From an uncultured Clostridia bacterium (GTDB lineage Bacteria; Bacillota; Clostridia; Oscillospirales; Acutalibacteraceae), in NCBI GenBank assembly GCA_945869905.1, contig CAMBQD010000026.1:1-9360 (forward strand): DNA of 9,360 nucleotides, read 5' to 3'. Every line of letters starts with the position of its first letter. Position 1 is the stretch's first letter. A program made the position numbers and the translations under genes. Positions 1 through 8,201 of this stretch are shown piece after piece. The notes under the pieces are model-generated. The model saw only the letters and a program-made list of their open reading frames with translations. It ran no database searches and was not told the DNA's origin.

Positions 1-1
1 T

Positions 2-1894
2 AAGATTGAAGATAATCTTTATCAAAGAGAAAAGAACAGAATTTTCTATTCCTTTGAGCCTGACAGAGTTGTTGATTTTTCCTGTACAAATATGATTATT
101 TCCGGCATACTGTCAAAAATGACAGGGGATAAGGAATACATTGTACACGGCGATTACATCTGCTATTCAAAATCCGTAAAAAATACCGTCAACCGTGTAA
201 GGCGTTTTGAAAAGAAAAACGGCTTTAAGGAAATTAACTGTGCAGACGAGGAAAACGAGCGATATATTCGTCATAAGAAGAATAATACTGCAAACGAAAC
301 CTTCAGGAAAAATTCCTCAATGAAAAATCTTATGCCGTTTTATCTTAAGCATAAGAATAAAATGATTTGCTTGAGCCTTTTCAGCCTTAAAACACCTATA
401 AACACAAGGCTGAAGGATACATGGATTACAGTGGATGAAAGGGAGTATAAGCCTCATTTTATCGCATTAACTAATAAAAATTCCAAAAAGCATTTTGGCA
501 TATATTGGTTTTCCGTGCCGGTGGAAGAAGTTATTGATATGCCGGCAACAAATATGGTTGCACTCAACTATAAAAATGCTTTGGGATACGTTGTTCAATG
601 TCATATTATATACAATGCTATCCTCCCTGTGAAATTTTTGGGGCTGCGCGGACCGTTAACACGTGAAACAGAAACAAATTCAGTTGCTATTTTCCGTCAA
701 TCAAGGGGTAATAGATTGAATATTTATGTTCGTTCATACAATGTTTCGGATGCGTTTTCAAAAAGAGTTATGCAGGTAATTGCTTTTGTGCTTTCTCTTT
801 TTTGGCATGGCAATAAGTCTAAAAAGCTTGTGCTGCTGTTTGAAAAGAATGCGGCAAAGTATGAGGAAAGCGCCAGTGCCCTTTATGAAAAGCTTTTGGA
901 CAACGGCTACAATTACGCGTATTTTATTGTTACTGAGGATGCCCTTTCCGATGTGCCCGAAAAATACAGAAAAAATGTTCTTGTAAAGCATTCCTTTAAG
1001 CATTATCTTTATTTTTTCAAGGCAAAAACCTTTATCGGAACTGAAACACTTATTCACTCAATAGACCTTAAAACCTTTAATAAGCTTGCACTTGCCAAGG
1101 TCGCCGACAGAAATAAAAACTATGTGTTTTTACAGCACGGTGTAATGTATATGGTATCCCTTGACTCAGAGGCAAGAAAAATGTTTAAGCGCCAGGAGCT
1201 TAAGGGTAAGTACCGTGTGGTTGTATCCTCTCCGGCTGAGGCAGACCATTTTGTTGATTTAGGTCAACACGAGTATGAGGATTTGTATATTTCCGGCTTG
1301 CCGAAGTTTGATAAAAATACATTAAACGACGATGCCGATAAAATTGTAATTATGCCTACATGGCGTCCTTGGGAAATTAATACTGCCCGTGACAATTTTC
1401 TTGAAACCAGCTATTTTAAAATGATAATGAAAATCTATAACAGCGTTCCCGAAGGGCTTAAGGACAAGGTGATTATTTTACCTCACCCGCTGATTGTTAA
1501 CGAGCTGAAAAACCTTCCCAAATCTGTTTCGGATACCATTGTAACAAATGCAAAATACGATGATATTCTCAAGCAGGCAAGAGTCCTTATCACCGATTAT
1601 TCCTCTATTGCATATGACGCTTTTTACAGGGGTACCCGCGTAATTTTCTATTGGGAGGAAAAGGACGACTGTATGGCTCATTACGGCCCGTCAACAAAGC
1701 TTATGCTTAATGAACAGAATGTTTACGGCGATTATTTCTATTCAACCGACGGACTTGGTCAGGCAATTGAGAATAACTATAACAATCCTCAGCGTGAGGA
1801 ATATAAGGATAAGTATTCAAGGATTGTTGCTTTCCATGACGGACACAATACTGACAGACTTATCGAATTTTTAAAGAAAGATAATATCATTTAG
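2..1894 (+). CDS. CDP-glycerol glycerophosphotransferase family protein (TagB/TagF-like), 5' end outside window
   Basis: The enzyme likely transfers glycerol-phosphate (or a related polyol-phosphate) units from a CDP-linked donor during teichoic acid or similar wall polymer synthesis, at the inner face of the membrane. Counting from the Met at 92, the C-terminal half carries the family's hallmarks: QHG at residues 348-350, PTWRP at 422-426, a PHP at 464-466 and the DYSS signature at 502-505. A hydrophobic stretch around 225-240 could help membrane association. The first ~200 residues are a separate region I do not recognise. The frame stays open from position 2 through to the Met at 92 with no stop and no convincing ribosome site before that Met, so the gene most likely starts upstream of the window and is partial. 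The aminotransferase gene follows after 11 nt. Family assignment is firm; the exact polymer and acceptor are not known. Confidence 0.85.
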   Translation, partial: KIEDNLYQREKNRIFYSFEPDRVVDFSCTNMIISGILSKMTGDKEYIVHGDYICYSKSVKNTVNRVRRFEKKNGFKEINCADEENERYIRHKKNNTANETFRKNSSMKNLMPFYLKHKNKMICLSLFSLKTPINTRLKDTWITVDEREYKPHFIALTNKNSKKHFGIYWFSVPVEEVIDMPATNMVALNYKNALGYVVQCHIIYNAILPVKFLGLRGPLTRETETNSVAIFRQSRGNRLNIYVRSYNVSDAFSKRVMQVIAFVLSLFWHGNKSKKLVLLFEKNAAKYEESASALYEKLLDNGYNYAYFIVTEDALSDVPEKYRKNVLVKHSFKHYLYFFKAKTFIGTETLIHSIDLKTFNKLALAKVADRNKNYVFLQHGVMYMVSLDSEARKMFKRQELKGKYRVVVSSPAEADHFVDLGQHEYEDLYISGLPKFDKNTLNDDADKIVIMPTWRPWEINTARDNFLETSYFKMIMKIYNSVPEGLKDKVIILPHPLIVNELKNLPKSVSDTIVTNAKYDDILKQARVLITDYSSIAYDAFYRGTRVIFYWEEKDDCMAHYGPSTKLMLNEQNVYGDYFYSTDGLGQAIENNYNNPQREEYKDKYSRIVAFHDGHNTDRLIEFLKKDNII

Positions 1895-1905
1895 CAGGTA
1901 ATACA

Positions 1906-3099
1906 ATGGATTATATTTTTTCAAACAAGATATCTTCTCTTCAGCCCAGTGCTATAAGAGAAATTTTAAAAGCAACCTCCGTTCCCGGAATTATTCCTCT
2001 GGCAGCAGGCAATCCTGCACCGGATGCCTTTCCTGTTGAGGAGGTCGGAAAAATTGCAAGGGAAATACTTGAAAACAGACCTATTGACGCACTGCAGTAC
2101 GGTGTGTCCGAGGGATATCAGCCACTGCGTGACACAATTATCAGTTGGATGAAAACCCACGAAAATATAGGCAGGGACTTTGACAATGTTATAATAATGT
2201 CAGGCGCAACTCAGGTTATGGATTTATTAACTAAGGTGCTTTGTAATGAGGGTGACACCGTTATTTGTGAGGAGCCTTCGTTTATAGGCTCTCTTAATAC
2301 CTTCCGTTCCTACGGGTGCAAGCTCGTTGGCGTGCCTGTTGAGGCTGACGGTATGGACGTCAATGCTCTTGAGGAGGCTCTTAAGTCAAATCCTAATACA
2401 AGGTTCATTTACACAATTCCTAATTTTCAAAATCCGTCAGGCGCCACAATGTCCTTGGAAAAGAGAAAAAAAGTATATGCTCTTGCCAAGGAATACGGAG
2501 TTGTTATACTGGAGGATAATCCCTACGGTGATTTGCGTGTGGCAGGTGAAGGTCTGCCCACAATTAAATCAATGGATGACGAGGGGATTGTTGTTTACGC
2601 AGGCTCCTTTTCAAAAATTCTTGCCCCCGGTCTGCGTGTTGCTTACTGTATTGCTCATCAGCAGATACTTGCCAAAATGACAGTGGGCAAGCAGGCGTCG
2701 GATGTGCATACACCCTGCCTTAACCAAATGATTGTTTATGAGTGGTTTAAGCAGTACGACGTTGAGGCGCACATAAAAAAGATACAGAAAATTTATAAGA
2801 AAAAGCTTGAGCTTATGTGCGATTGCATAGACAGGGAGCTGGGCGATTTCGTTGAGTATGTAAGACCTGAGGGCGGACTTTTCATTTGGTGCCGTTTACC
2901 TGATGATGTTAATATGCTTGAATTTGTGCAAAAGGCCATTGATAAAAAGGTGGCAGTTGTACCGGGCAATGCTTTTTTAGTTGACGACAGTAAAAGCACG
3001 CAGTATATTCGCCTTAATTTTTCAACTCCGTCAGACGATGGAATTATTAACGGAATTAAGGCTTTGGGTGAGGTTGCAAAGGAATACAGGCAGTCGTAA
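1906..3099 (+). CDS. PLP-dependent class I/II aminotransferase (2-aminoadipate/aromatic aminotransferase type)
   Basis: This is a cytosolic fold-type I transaminase that moves an amino group between an amino acid and a 2-oxo acid. At 397 residues it matches the usual length of the family. The PLP-binding lysine is K237 in SFSK followed by ILAPGLR. The cofactor-contacting Asp is in EDNPYGDL (D204, Y207), the NPSG segment follows NFQ, and the carboxylate-binding Arg is R369 in YIRLNFS. It resembles the catalytic half of MocR-type regulators and LysN/2-aminoadipate transaminases, but there is no N-terminal GntR helix-turn-helix, so it is a free-standing enzyme. Substrate cannot be read from the sequence; its place directly before trpS makes an aromatic substrate tempting but this is inference. 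The ribosome site before the ATG is weak (AGCAGGT), which suits translational coupling to the preceding gene. Confidence 0.88.
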   Translation: MDYIFSNKISSLQPSAIREILKATSVPGIIPLAAGNPAPDAFPVEEVGKIAREILENRPIDALQYGVSEGYQPLRDTIISWMKTHENIGRDFDNVIIMSGATQVMDLLTKVLCNEGDTVICEEPSFIGSLNTFRSYGCKLVGVPVEADGMDVNALEEALKSNPNTRFIYTIPNFQNPSGATMSLEKRKKVYALAKEYGVVILEDNPYGDLRVAGEGLPTIKSMDDEGIVVYAGSFSKILAPGLRVAYCIAHQQILAKMTVGKQASDVHTPCLNQMIVYEWFKQYDVEAHIKKIQKIYKKKLELMCDCIDRELGDFVEYVRPEGGLFIWCRLPDDVNMLEFVQKAIDKKVAVVPGNAFLVDDSKSTQYIRLNFSTPSDDGIINGIKALGEVAKEYRQS

Positions 3100-3123
3100 A
3101 ATTTTTATTGGAGATAATAGATT

Positions 3124-4137
3124 ATGTCAGAAGAAATTAAACAGGAACGTAAAAAAAGAAGTCTGTCACTTATTCAGCCCACATCTGTACCAACACTGGG
3201 CAATTACCTTGGTGCAATGAAGGGGTGGGCAGCATTTCAGGAGGATTTTGATACCGTTTTCGGCATTGCCGATTTGCACTCAATCACTGTTAGGCAGGAC
3301 CCTAAAAAGCTAAGGGAGCAGACAGTCAGCCTTTATGCACTGCTTATGTCAGTGGGACTTGACCCTGATAAAAGCATTTTGTTTATTCAGTCCCATGTGC
3401 CGCAGCACTCACAGCTTGGATGGTTGCTTAATTGCTATACACAGTTCGGCGAGCTTAACAGAATGACTCAGTTTAAGGACAAATCAGCTCAGCATGCTGA
3501 TAATGTTAACGCCGGCTTGTTTACATATCCCTGTCTTATGGCGGCAGATATTCTGCTTTATCAGGCTGATGTTGTTCCTGTAGGTGCAGACCAAAAGCAG
3601 CATTTGGAAATTACAAGGGATATTGCAGAACGCTTTAACGGCGTTTACGGAAATGTGTTTACAGTTCCTGAGCCGTATATTCCAAAAGCGGGCGCAAGGG
3701 TTATGAGCCTTGCAGACCCCACAAGGAAAATGAGTAAATCAGACCCTAATCCAAAGGGCACTGTATATCTTACCGACGAGCCTAACGTGATTATGAAAAA
3801 GTTTAAGAGCGCAGTTACCGACAGTGAAATGAGTGTTCGTTATGCTGAGGGCAAGGACGGTATCAATAACCTTATGACAATTTACTCCGCAGTTACAGGT
3901 AAGAACTTTGATACCATTGAAGCTGAGTTTTCAGGTAAGGGCTACGGTGATTTCAAAGCAGCAGTTGGTGAGGCGGTTGTTGCAGAGCTGGAGCCGATAC
4001 AGAAAAAGTATAAGGAGTTTATGGCTGATAAGGCTTATCTCAAGGAGCAGTGGACAAAGGGCGCAGACATTGCACAAAGAGTGTCCCAGCGTACACTTGA
4101 TAAGGCTATGAAAAAAATCGGCTTTGTGATGAAATAA
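3124..4137 (+). CDS. trpS: Tryptophanyl-tRNA synthetase
   Basis: Class Ic aminoacyl-tRNA synthetase that charges tRNA-Trp. The protein (337 residues) has the bacterial TrpRS form of the HIGH motif, TLGNY at residues 24-28, and KMSKS at 202-206 inside RKMSKSDPNPKG. Other family landmarks are LFIQSHVPQH, ELNRMTQFKDKS, the LMAADILLY segment and VGADQKQHLE. The length is the usual one, with about ten extra charged residues before the catalytic core. Where most homologues read SGIQPSG, this one reads SLIQPTS. GGAG at 3110-3113 lies 10 nt before the ATG and supports the start. Only 24 nt separate it from the aminotransferase gene, so there is no room for a T-box leader and it is probably co-transcribed with the genes upstream. 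Confidence 0.97.
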   Translation: MSEEIKQERKKRSLSLIQPTSVPTLGNYLGAMKGWAAFQEDFDTVFGIADLHSITVRQDPKKLREQTVSLYALLMSVGLDPDKSILFIQSHVPQHSQLGWLLNCYTQFGELNRMTQFKDKSAQHADNVNAGLFTYPCLMAADILLYQADVVPVGADQKQHLEITRDIAERFNGVYGNVFTVPEPYIPKAGARVMSLADPTRKMSKSDPNPKGTVYLTDEPNVIMKKFKSAVTDSEMSVRYAEGKDGINNLMTIYSAVTGKNFDTIEAEFSGKGYGDFKAAVGEAVVAELEPIQKKYKEFMADKAYLKEQWTKGADIAQRVSQRTLDKAMKKIGFVMK

Positions 4138-4153
4138 ATACTGTAAAAGCAAA

Positions 4154-4187
4154 AGCACAGCGGTGAGATTTCTCTCACCGCTGTGCT
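4154..4187 (-). terminator. Perfect 15-bp hairpin between convergent trpS and clpC
   Basis: The arms at 4154-4168 and 4173-4187 are exact reverse complements around a TTTC-type 4-nt loop. Read on the minus strand the stem is followed by TTTTGCTTTTAC, a reasonable U-rich tail, so it fits best as the intrinsic terminator of the clp operon. On the plus strand no T-run follows, so it would be a weaker, Rho-independent-like stop for trpS. Confidence 0.8.
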
Positions 4188-4201
4188 ACATTAATGGGGA
4201 A

Positions 4202-6196
4202 TTATTCAAAGGTGAAATCACCGTCTTTAAAATCGACTGTGCATTTTTCACCCAATTTATTTTCAAGAATAAGCTCGGAAAGCCTATCCTCAATTTTTGT
4301 CTGTATTGCTCTTCTGAGTGGACGGGCACCGTAAACCTTGTCAAAGCCTGCGTCGGCAATTGCGGAAATTGCATTGTCAGTAAAGGTTACCTCAGTACCC
4401 AAGTCGGCAAGCTGTTTTTTAAGCGTTCTGAGCATACGTCTTGCAATTTCCTCAATATCCTTTTTCTCAAGCTGGTTGAATACGATAATCTCGTCAATAC
4501 GGTTAAGAAATTCAGGCTTAAAGGTTGCCTTTAAATCGGCCATTACAAGCTTTTCGATATTGGCGTTTTCATCCTTATTGTCATCGCCGAAGCCCAGCGC
4601 GGACTTAGGGTCGGTAATCTTTGATGCGCCGACATTTGATGTCATAATTATGACGGCGTTTTTAAAGCTTACCTTTCTGCCCTGAGAGTCTGTCAGTACA
4701 CCGTCCTCAAGGATTTGCAAAAGCATATTGAATACATCGGGATGAGCCTTTTCAATCTCGTCAAAGAGTACCACGGAATAAGGCTTTCTCCTGATTTTCT
4801 CCGTAAGCTGACCGCCCTCGTCAAAGCCGACATATCCGGGAGGTGAGCCTATAAGCTTTGATACCGTATGCTTTTCCATATACTCGGACATATCAAGCCT
4901 GATTATTGCGTCCTCGTCGCCGAACATTGTTTCAGCCAGTGTTTTGCAAAGCTCTGTTTTACCAACACCTGTAGGACCTAAGAAGATAAATGAGCCTATG
5001 GGGCGCTTTGGATTTTTAAGTCCTGCTCTGCCACGGCGGATTGCTCTTGCAATGCTTGATACTGCCTTATCCTGTCCCACAATTCTTTGGTGGAGGAGCT
5101 GCTCCATATTCAGCAAACGCTCTGACTCCTCCTTGGTAATCTGAGTTGCAGGGATACCTGTCCAGGAGGATACAACGGATGCAATGTCCTCCGTGGTGAT
5201 TTCCTTAACCTGATGTGAGGAAAGGTTCTTCCACTTTTCTTTTTCCTCGTCAAGCAGGGCTTTAAGCTTGTTTTCCTTGTCCCTTATAACTGCTGCCTGC
5301 TCAAAGTCCTGAGCTCTTACGGCGGAAGCCTTTTCTTCCTCAAGGGATTTAAGCTCCTTTTCCATTTCCTTAAGGTTATCGGGCATGGTGTATGCTTTAA
5401 GGCGTACGCGTGATGCTGCCTCGTCAATAAGGTCTATTGCCTTATCGGGCAAAAATCTGTCGGCAATGTAACGTGATGACAGCTTTACTGCATTTTCAAT
5501 TGCCTCATCGGTAATCTTTACCTTGTGGTGAGCCTCGTATTTGTCACGGATACCCTTAAGAATTTGTACGGTTTCCTCCTCGGTGGGCTCGCCTACGGTT
5601 ACAGGCTGAAAACGTCTTTCAAGAGCGGCGTCCTTTTCAATATTCTTTCTGTATTCGTCAATTGTTGTGGCACCGATTACCTGAATTTCACCTCTTGCCA
5701 GTGATGGCTTAAGAATGTTTGCCGCGTCGGTTGCACCCTCTGCCGCACCTGCACCCATTATGGTGTGAACCTCGTCAATAAACAGGATAATATCCTTTGC
5801 ATTTTTGACCTCGTCCATAGCCTTTTTAATTCTTTCTTCAAAGTCGCCTCTGTACTTTGTACCGGCTACCATTGAGGTTAAATCAAGTGCAACAATCTTT
5901 TTGCCTGCCAAAAGCTCGGGATCCTCGTTGCGTACAATTTTAAGGGCAAGTCCCTCTGCTATTGCGGTTTTACCTACACCGGGCTCACCGATTAAGCAAG
6001 GGTTGTTTTTTGTACGGCGTGAAAGGATTTGGATTACTCTTTGTATTTCCTCCTCTCTGCCGATTACAGGGTCAATTTTGCCCTCCTTTGCCAGTGCGGT
6101 TAAGTCCTTGCCAAACTCGTCAAGGGTAGGGGTTTTTGATTTGCCGTTTTTGCCCTTTTTGCCTGCACCCTCGTTGCGTGAGTCCGGTCGTCCCAC
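4202..6196 (-). CDS. clpC: ClpC AAA+ core fragment (downstream part of broken clpC)
   Basis: This stretch encodes 664 residues if read from the GTG at 6196. D1 module: Walker A GEPGVGKT at 70-77 and Walker B with D141-E142. The coiled M-domain at about 275-325 contains a UVR-like segment around F298 ([10 protein letters not shown]). D2 module: Walker A GPTGVGKT at 407-414, then [13 protein letters not shown]. The loop tripeptide LGF at 534-536 is the ClpP-docking motif, so the core could still partner ClpP. The GTG lies 36 nt after the upstream TAG and has a GAGGAG about 12 nt before it, so re-initiation is conceivable but not shown. All visible catalytic motifs are intact. Confidence 0.65.
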   Translation of the reverse strand: MGRPDSRNEGAGKKGKNGKSKTPTLDEFGKDLTALAKEGKIDPVIGREEEIQRVIQILSRRTKNNPCLIGEPGVGKTAIAEGLALKIVRNEDPELLAGKKIVALDLTSMVAGTKYRGDFEERIKKAMDEVKNAKDIILFIDEVHTIMGAGAAEGATDAANILKPSLARGEIQVIGATTIDEYRKNIEKDAALERRFQPVTVGEPTEEETVQILKGIRDKYEAHHKVKITDEAIENAVKLSSRYIADRFLPDKAIDLIDEAASRVRLKAYTMPDNLKEMEKELKSLEEEKASAVRAQDFEQAAVIRDKENKLKALLDEEKEKWKNLSSHQVKEITTEDIASVVSSWTGIPATQITKEESERLLNMEQLLHQRIVGQDKAVSSIARAIRRGRAGLKNPKRPIGSFIFLGPTGVGKTELCKTLAETMFGDEDAIIRLDMSEYMEKHTVSKLIGSPPGYVGFDEGGQLTEKIRRKPYSVVLFDEIEKAHPDVFNMLLQILEDGVLTDSQGRKVSFKNAVIIMTSNVGASKITDPKSALGFGDDNKDENANIEKLVMADLKATFKPEFLNRIDEIIVFNQLEKKDIEEIARRMLRTLKKQLADLGTEVTFTDNAISAIADAGFDKVYGARPLRRAIQTKIEDRLSELILENKLGEKCTVDFKDGDFTFE

Positions 6197-6231
6197 AGAC
6201 GATACCAGCTCCTCAAACAGCTGTCTTTCGT

Positions 6232-6615
6232 CTATACCGACGGAGTTAATGAATAGGAGTCGCCCTCCTGAAGAAGTGCCATAAGAATGTGCTCGGTATC
6301 TACAAAGCTGTGCAGTAAGCCTCTTGCAATCTGAAAAGCATTGTCAAGCACTCTTTTACTCCTTGGCGTAAAATCGTCCGGGGTAAGCCTTGTAGGGTTT
6401 CCTACTCCCACATTTTCTTTAAGAAAGTCCTCTATTTCCTCGGAAGTGATGCCCTTGCCGTCAAGAACGGAATATGCAAGACCGGATTCAGCCTTAACAA
6501 GTCCCAGCAAAATATGCTCACTGCCCACATAGTTGTGGCCTAAGCCTTCTGCCGCCTTGATTGCAAGATTTAAAGCATCGTTTGATTTTTGCGTAAAATA
6601 ATTAAATCTGTACAT
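6232..6615 (-). CDS. clpC: ClpC N-domain fragment (upstream part of broken clpC)
   Basis: The open frame gives 127 residues, of which about 122 belong to ClpC and the last few are read out of frame. It holds one complete Clp_N repeat (about residues 1-70) and most of a second (about 80-122). The two repeated SEH/TEH motifs keep glutamates E33 and E108, which correspond to the two Glu residues of Bacillus ClpC (E32, E106) known to bind phospho-arginine. If translated alone, the fragment would be an isolated substrate- or McsA/McsB-binding domain without ATPase. Confidence 0.6.
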   Translation of the reverse strand: MYRFNYFTQKSNDALNLAIKAAEGLGHNYVGSEHILLGLVKAESGLAYSVLDGKGITSEEIEDFLKENVGVGNPTRLTPDDFTPRSKRVLDNAFQIARGLLHSFVDTEHILMALLQEGDSYSLTPSV

Positions 6616-6661
6616 AGTTATACCTCCATAGCAGATAAGACATAACTACATAGGTTGTGTC

Positions 6662-7660
6662 TTAATCTATATTTTCTCTTACATACTGGGCGCGCATTCT
6701 GTCTGCATCGTCAACCGTAAATTCGGTTTGAGCCTCGGAAATTATTGAAGCAGTGCCCAGTGAATGAATCATATCGCCTATTTTTTCGTAGCTTATGTCA
6801 AAAGCGTTCATCGAAACACCTAAACGGGCAAGAGAAATCATATCCAAAAATTCCTTGGTGTTAAGCTTTCTTGCCATTTTAAGTGTGCCCATTGCACGGA
6901 AAATTTTATCCTCAAAATCGGAATATTCCATAAGCTCGTTGCGGAATTTTCTTTCCTGAGTAATTATCTGGTTGCAGATAGCGGTCAGGTTATCAATAGC
7001 ATTTTGCTCAGTAATTCCAAAGCTTATTTCATTTGAAAGCTCATAGAAATCTCCGTTTCCGGAAAACATCGGCTTTATGGAAAAGCCCAGCTTGCCCACC
7101 ATTGCACTGAGTGTATCAATCATATTTCTTTCGCTGATTGCAGGCAGGTGAAGCATTAATGATGCCTTCATTCCTGTTCCCAGGTGCATTGGGTTTGATG
7201 TTAAAAAGCCAAGCCTGTCGCTGAAGGCAATTCTCATGCTTTCAATGAAAACATTATCAATGGCGTCTGCCTTTTCATATGCGGTCTTTAAATCTTCACC
7301 TGCACACATAACGCAAAGGCGGATGTGGTCCTCCTCACACAGCATAATGCTGCAGCTCTCATCCTTTGACAAAAGCACGGCGGAGTACTGATTTTGCTTT
7401 GCCATCTGCGGACTTATGTAGCCCTTTTCAGCAATGGCTATTTTTTTCATATCCGACAGGCTGTTTAATTCTATTAAATCAAATTCACCGGCAAATTTTG
7501 AGTTTTGCAGTGCCGCAAATATTTTTCTGCATACGGATTTTCTGACCTCGTTGCTCATCCTGCATGGGAAGGGCACCTTGTCCAGATTTCTCGCCAGTCT
7601 TATTTTTGAGGATAAAACAACGTCGCTGTTGTTTCCCTGTCCGCTGTACCACTTACTCAT
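6662..7660 (-). CDS. mcsB: McsB-family protein arginine kinase, with an unusual active site
   Basis: McsB transfers phosphate from ATP to protein arginines, inactivating CtsR and tagging proteins for ClpCP. This 332-residue protein aligns along its length with McsB (Bacillus protein about 363): SSKIRLARN near the N-terminus, EEDHIR at 109-114, LGTG at 160-163, and a helical C-terminal domain. It departs at key positions: K19 where SSRIR is usual, N156-P-M-H instead of the CPTN active-site cysteine motif, K165 for the RAS arginine, K196-P for the RG before the flexible loop, a loop shortened by about four residues that lacks the SEA glutamate, and ADRMRA at 319-324 in place of the phospho-arginine-binding RDxxRA. 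Catalysis is therefore doubtful. The start overlaps the mcsA stop by 8 nt (ATGAGTAA), with GGAGGG just upstream, so translation is coupled. Confidence 0.85.
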   Translation of the reverse strand: MSKWYSGQGNNSDVVLSSKIRLARNLDKVPFPCRMSNEVRKSVCRKIFAALQNSKFAGEFDLIELNSLSDMKKIAIAEKGYISPQMAKQNQYSAVLLSKDESCSIMLCEEDHIRLCVMCAGEDLKTAYEKADAIDNVFIESMRIAFSDRLGFLTSNPMHLGTGMKASLMLHLPAISERNMIDTLSAMVGKLGFSIKPMFSGNGDFYELSNEISFGITEQNAIDNLTAICNQIITQERKFRNELMEYSDFEDKIFRAMGTLKMARKLNTKEFLDMISLARLGVSMNAFDISYEKIGDMIHSLGTASIISEAQTEFTVDDADRMRAQYVRENID

Positions 7661-8189
7661 TTGTACCCTCCGTCAAATTCTTAATTTTATCTCTTATAAC
7701 TGCCGCATCCTCAAATCTTTGCTCTTTAATTGCGGCGTCAAGCTGCTGCTGAAGAAGGTCAAGCTGATTTACCTCTGTCTTGCTTTCCTCTTTTGCAGGC
7801 TCTTCCTTTTCGTCATAGGAAATAAATTTGCCTATGTGCTTTGTTTTGCCGTGAATTTTTCTGATAGAGGGTTCAAGTCTGTCTGCAAATTTATCGTAGC
7901 AATCACTGCATCCGATATGACCGCCCTTAACTATATCGTTAAAGGATGAACCGCAGGTACTGCATCTTTCAACGCCTGCCAGTGAATTCATAGCCGCAAC
8001 GCCTGCTCCCAGGAAATTGCCTAAAAAGCTGTCGCCGAACAAATCGTTCATACTCGGCATTTTAAATTCATCCATTACACCCAGCTCCCTTGCACATTCC
8101 GAGCAAAGGTGCATTTCTTCACGCTGACCGTTTATATTTTTTTTGATATGAGTTGTTGCCTCTTTTTGATTACAATGTTGACATAACAT
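7653..8189 (-). CDS. mcsA: McsA, zinc-binding activator of McsB/CtsR modulator
   Basis: McsA binds and activates McsB and helps release CtsR from its operators under stress. The 178-residue protein shows four CxxC pairs: C3/C6, C29/C32, C76/C79 and C94/C97, enough for two zinc sites. A Gly/Met/Phe-rich linker lies between the pairs at about 40-72. A C-terminal UVR segment at about 141-176 reads QQLDAAIKEQRFEDAAVIRD and is closely similar to the M-domain segment of the ClpC in the same operon (both contain AAVIRDK). All cysteines are kept, unlike the altered McsB next door. AGGAGG sits inside the end of ctsR, its TAG stop forming part of TAGGAGG, 8 nt before the ATG, and the 3' end overlaps mcsB by 8 nt. 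Confidence 0.93.
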   Translation of the reverse strand: MLCQHCNQKEATTHIKKNINGQREEMHLCSECARELGVMDEFKMPSMNDLFGDSFLGNFLGAGVAAMNSLAGVERCSTCGSSFNDIVKGGHIGCSDCYDKFADRLEPSIRKIHGKTKHIGKFISYDEKEEPAKEESKTEVNQLDLLQQQLDAAIKEQRFEDAAVIRDKIKNLTEGTNE

Positions 8190-8201
8190 AATAAATACCT
8201 C

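Larger units (their letters stand above)
4202..6615 (-). pseudogene. clpC: ClpC-type AAA+ unfoldase gene, frame broken in the N-domain
   Basis: ClpC unfolds substrates with ATP and feeds them to ClpP; it is the last gene of the ctsR operon. The N-terminal part (start 6615) has the first Clp_N repeat and most of the second, then runs into TAG at 6232-6234. The second frame continues the same protein from about 6250 with [11 protein letters not shown], then both AAA+ modules and the M-domain, to the stop at 4202. Joining the frames gives roughly 804-807 residues, the normal ClpC length. Aligned from memory with Bacillus ClpC, about three residues seem missing between GDSYS and INSVGID, which fits loss of about 10 nt rather than one base, though one base cannot be excluded. 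GGAGG at 6623-6627 is 7 nt before the ATG. A sequencing or assembly error remains possible, because the rest of the gene shows no decay. Confidence 0.8.

Noticed and set aside
3100..3123. T-box or other leader control of trpS
   Set aside because: Only 24 nt separate trpS from the preceding gene, too short for a T-box, and no terminator stem lies before it.
3124..3215. Aberrant HIGH motif in TrpRS
   Set aside because: TLGNY is the normal form in bacterial TrpRS; only the preceding SLIQPTS differs from the usual SGIQPSG, and KMSKS is intact.
6230..6260. Programmed ribosomal frameshift in clpC
   Set aside because: No slippery heptamer or convincing downstream structure is visible, residues seem to be missing across the junction, and programmed shifting is not known for clpC.
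5805..6284. 159-residue plus-strand frame opposite clpC
   Set aside because: It is antisense to the conserved AAA+ D1 coding sequence, its Ser/Pro-rich content is what complementing that strand yields, and it has no ribosome site.
7434..7949. 171-residue plus-strand frame across mcsB and mcsA
   Set aside because: It lies opposite two well-recognised genes and their overlap; no ribosome site and a composition typical of a shadow frame.
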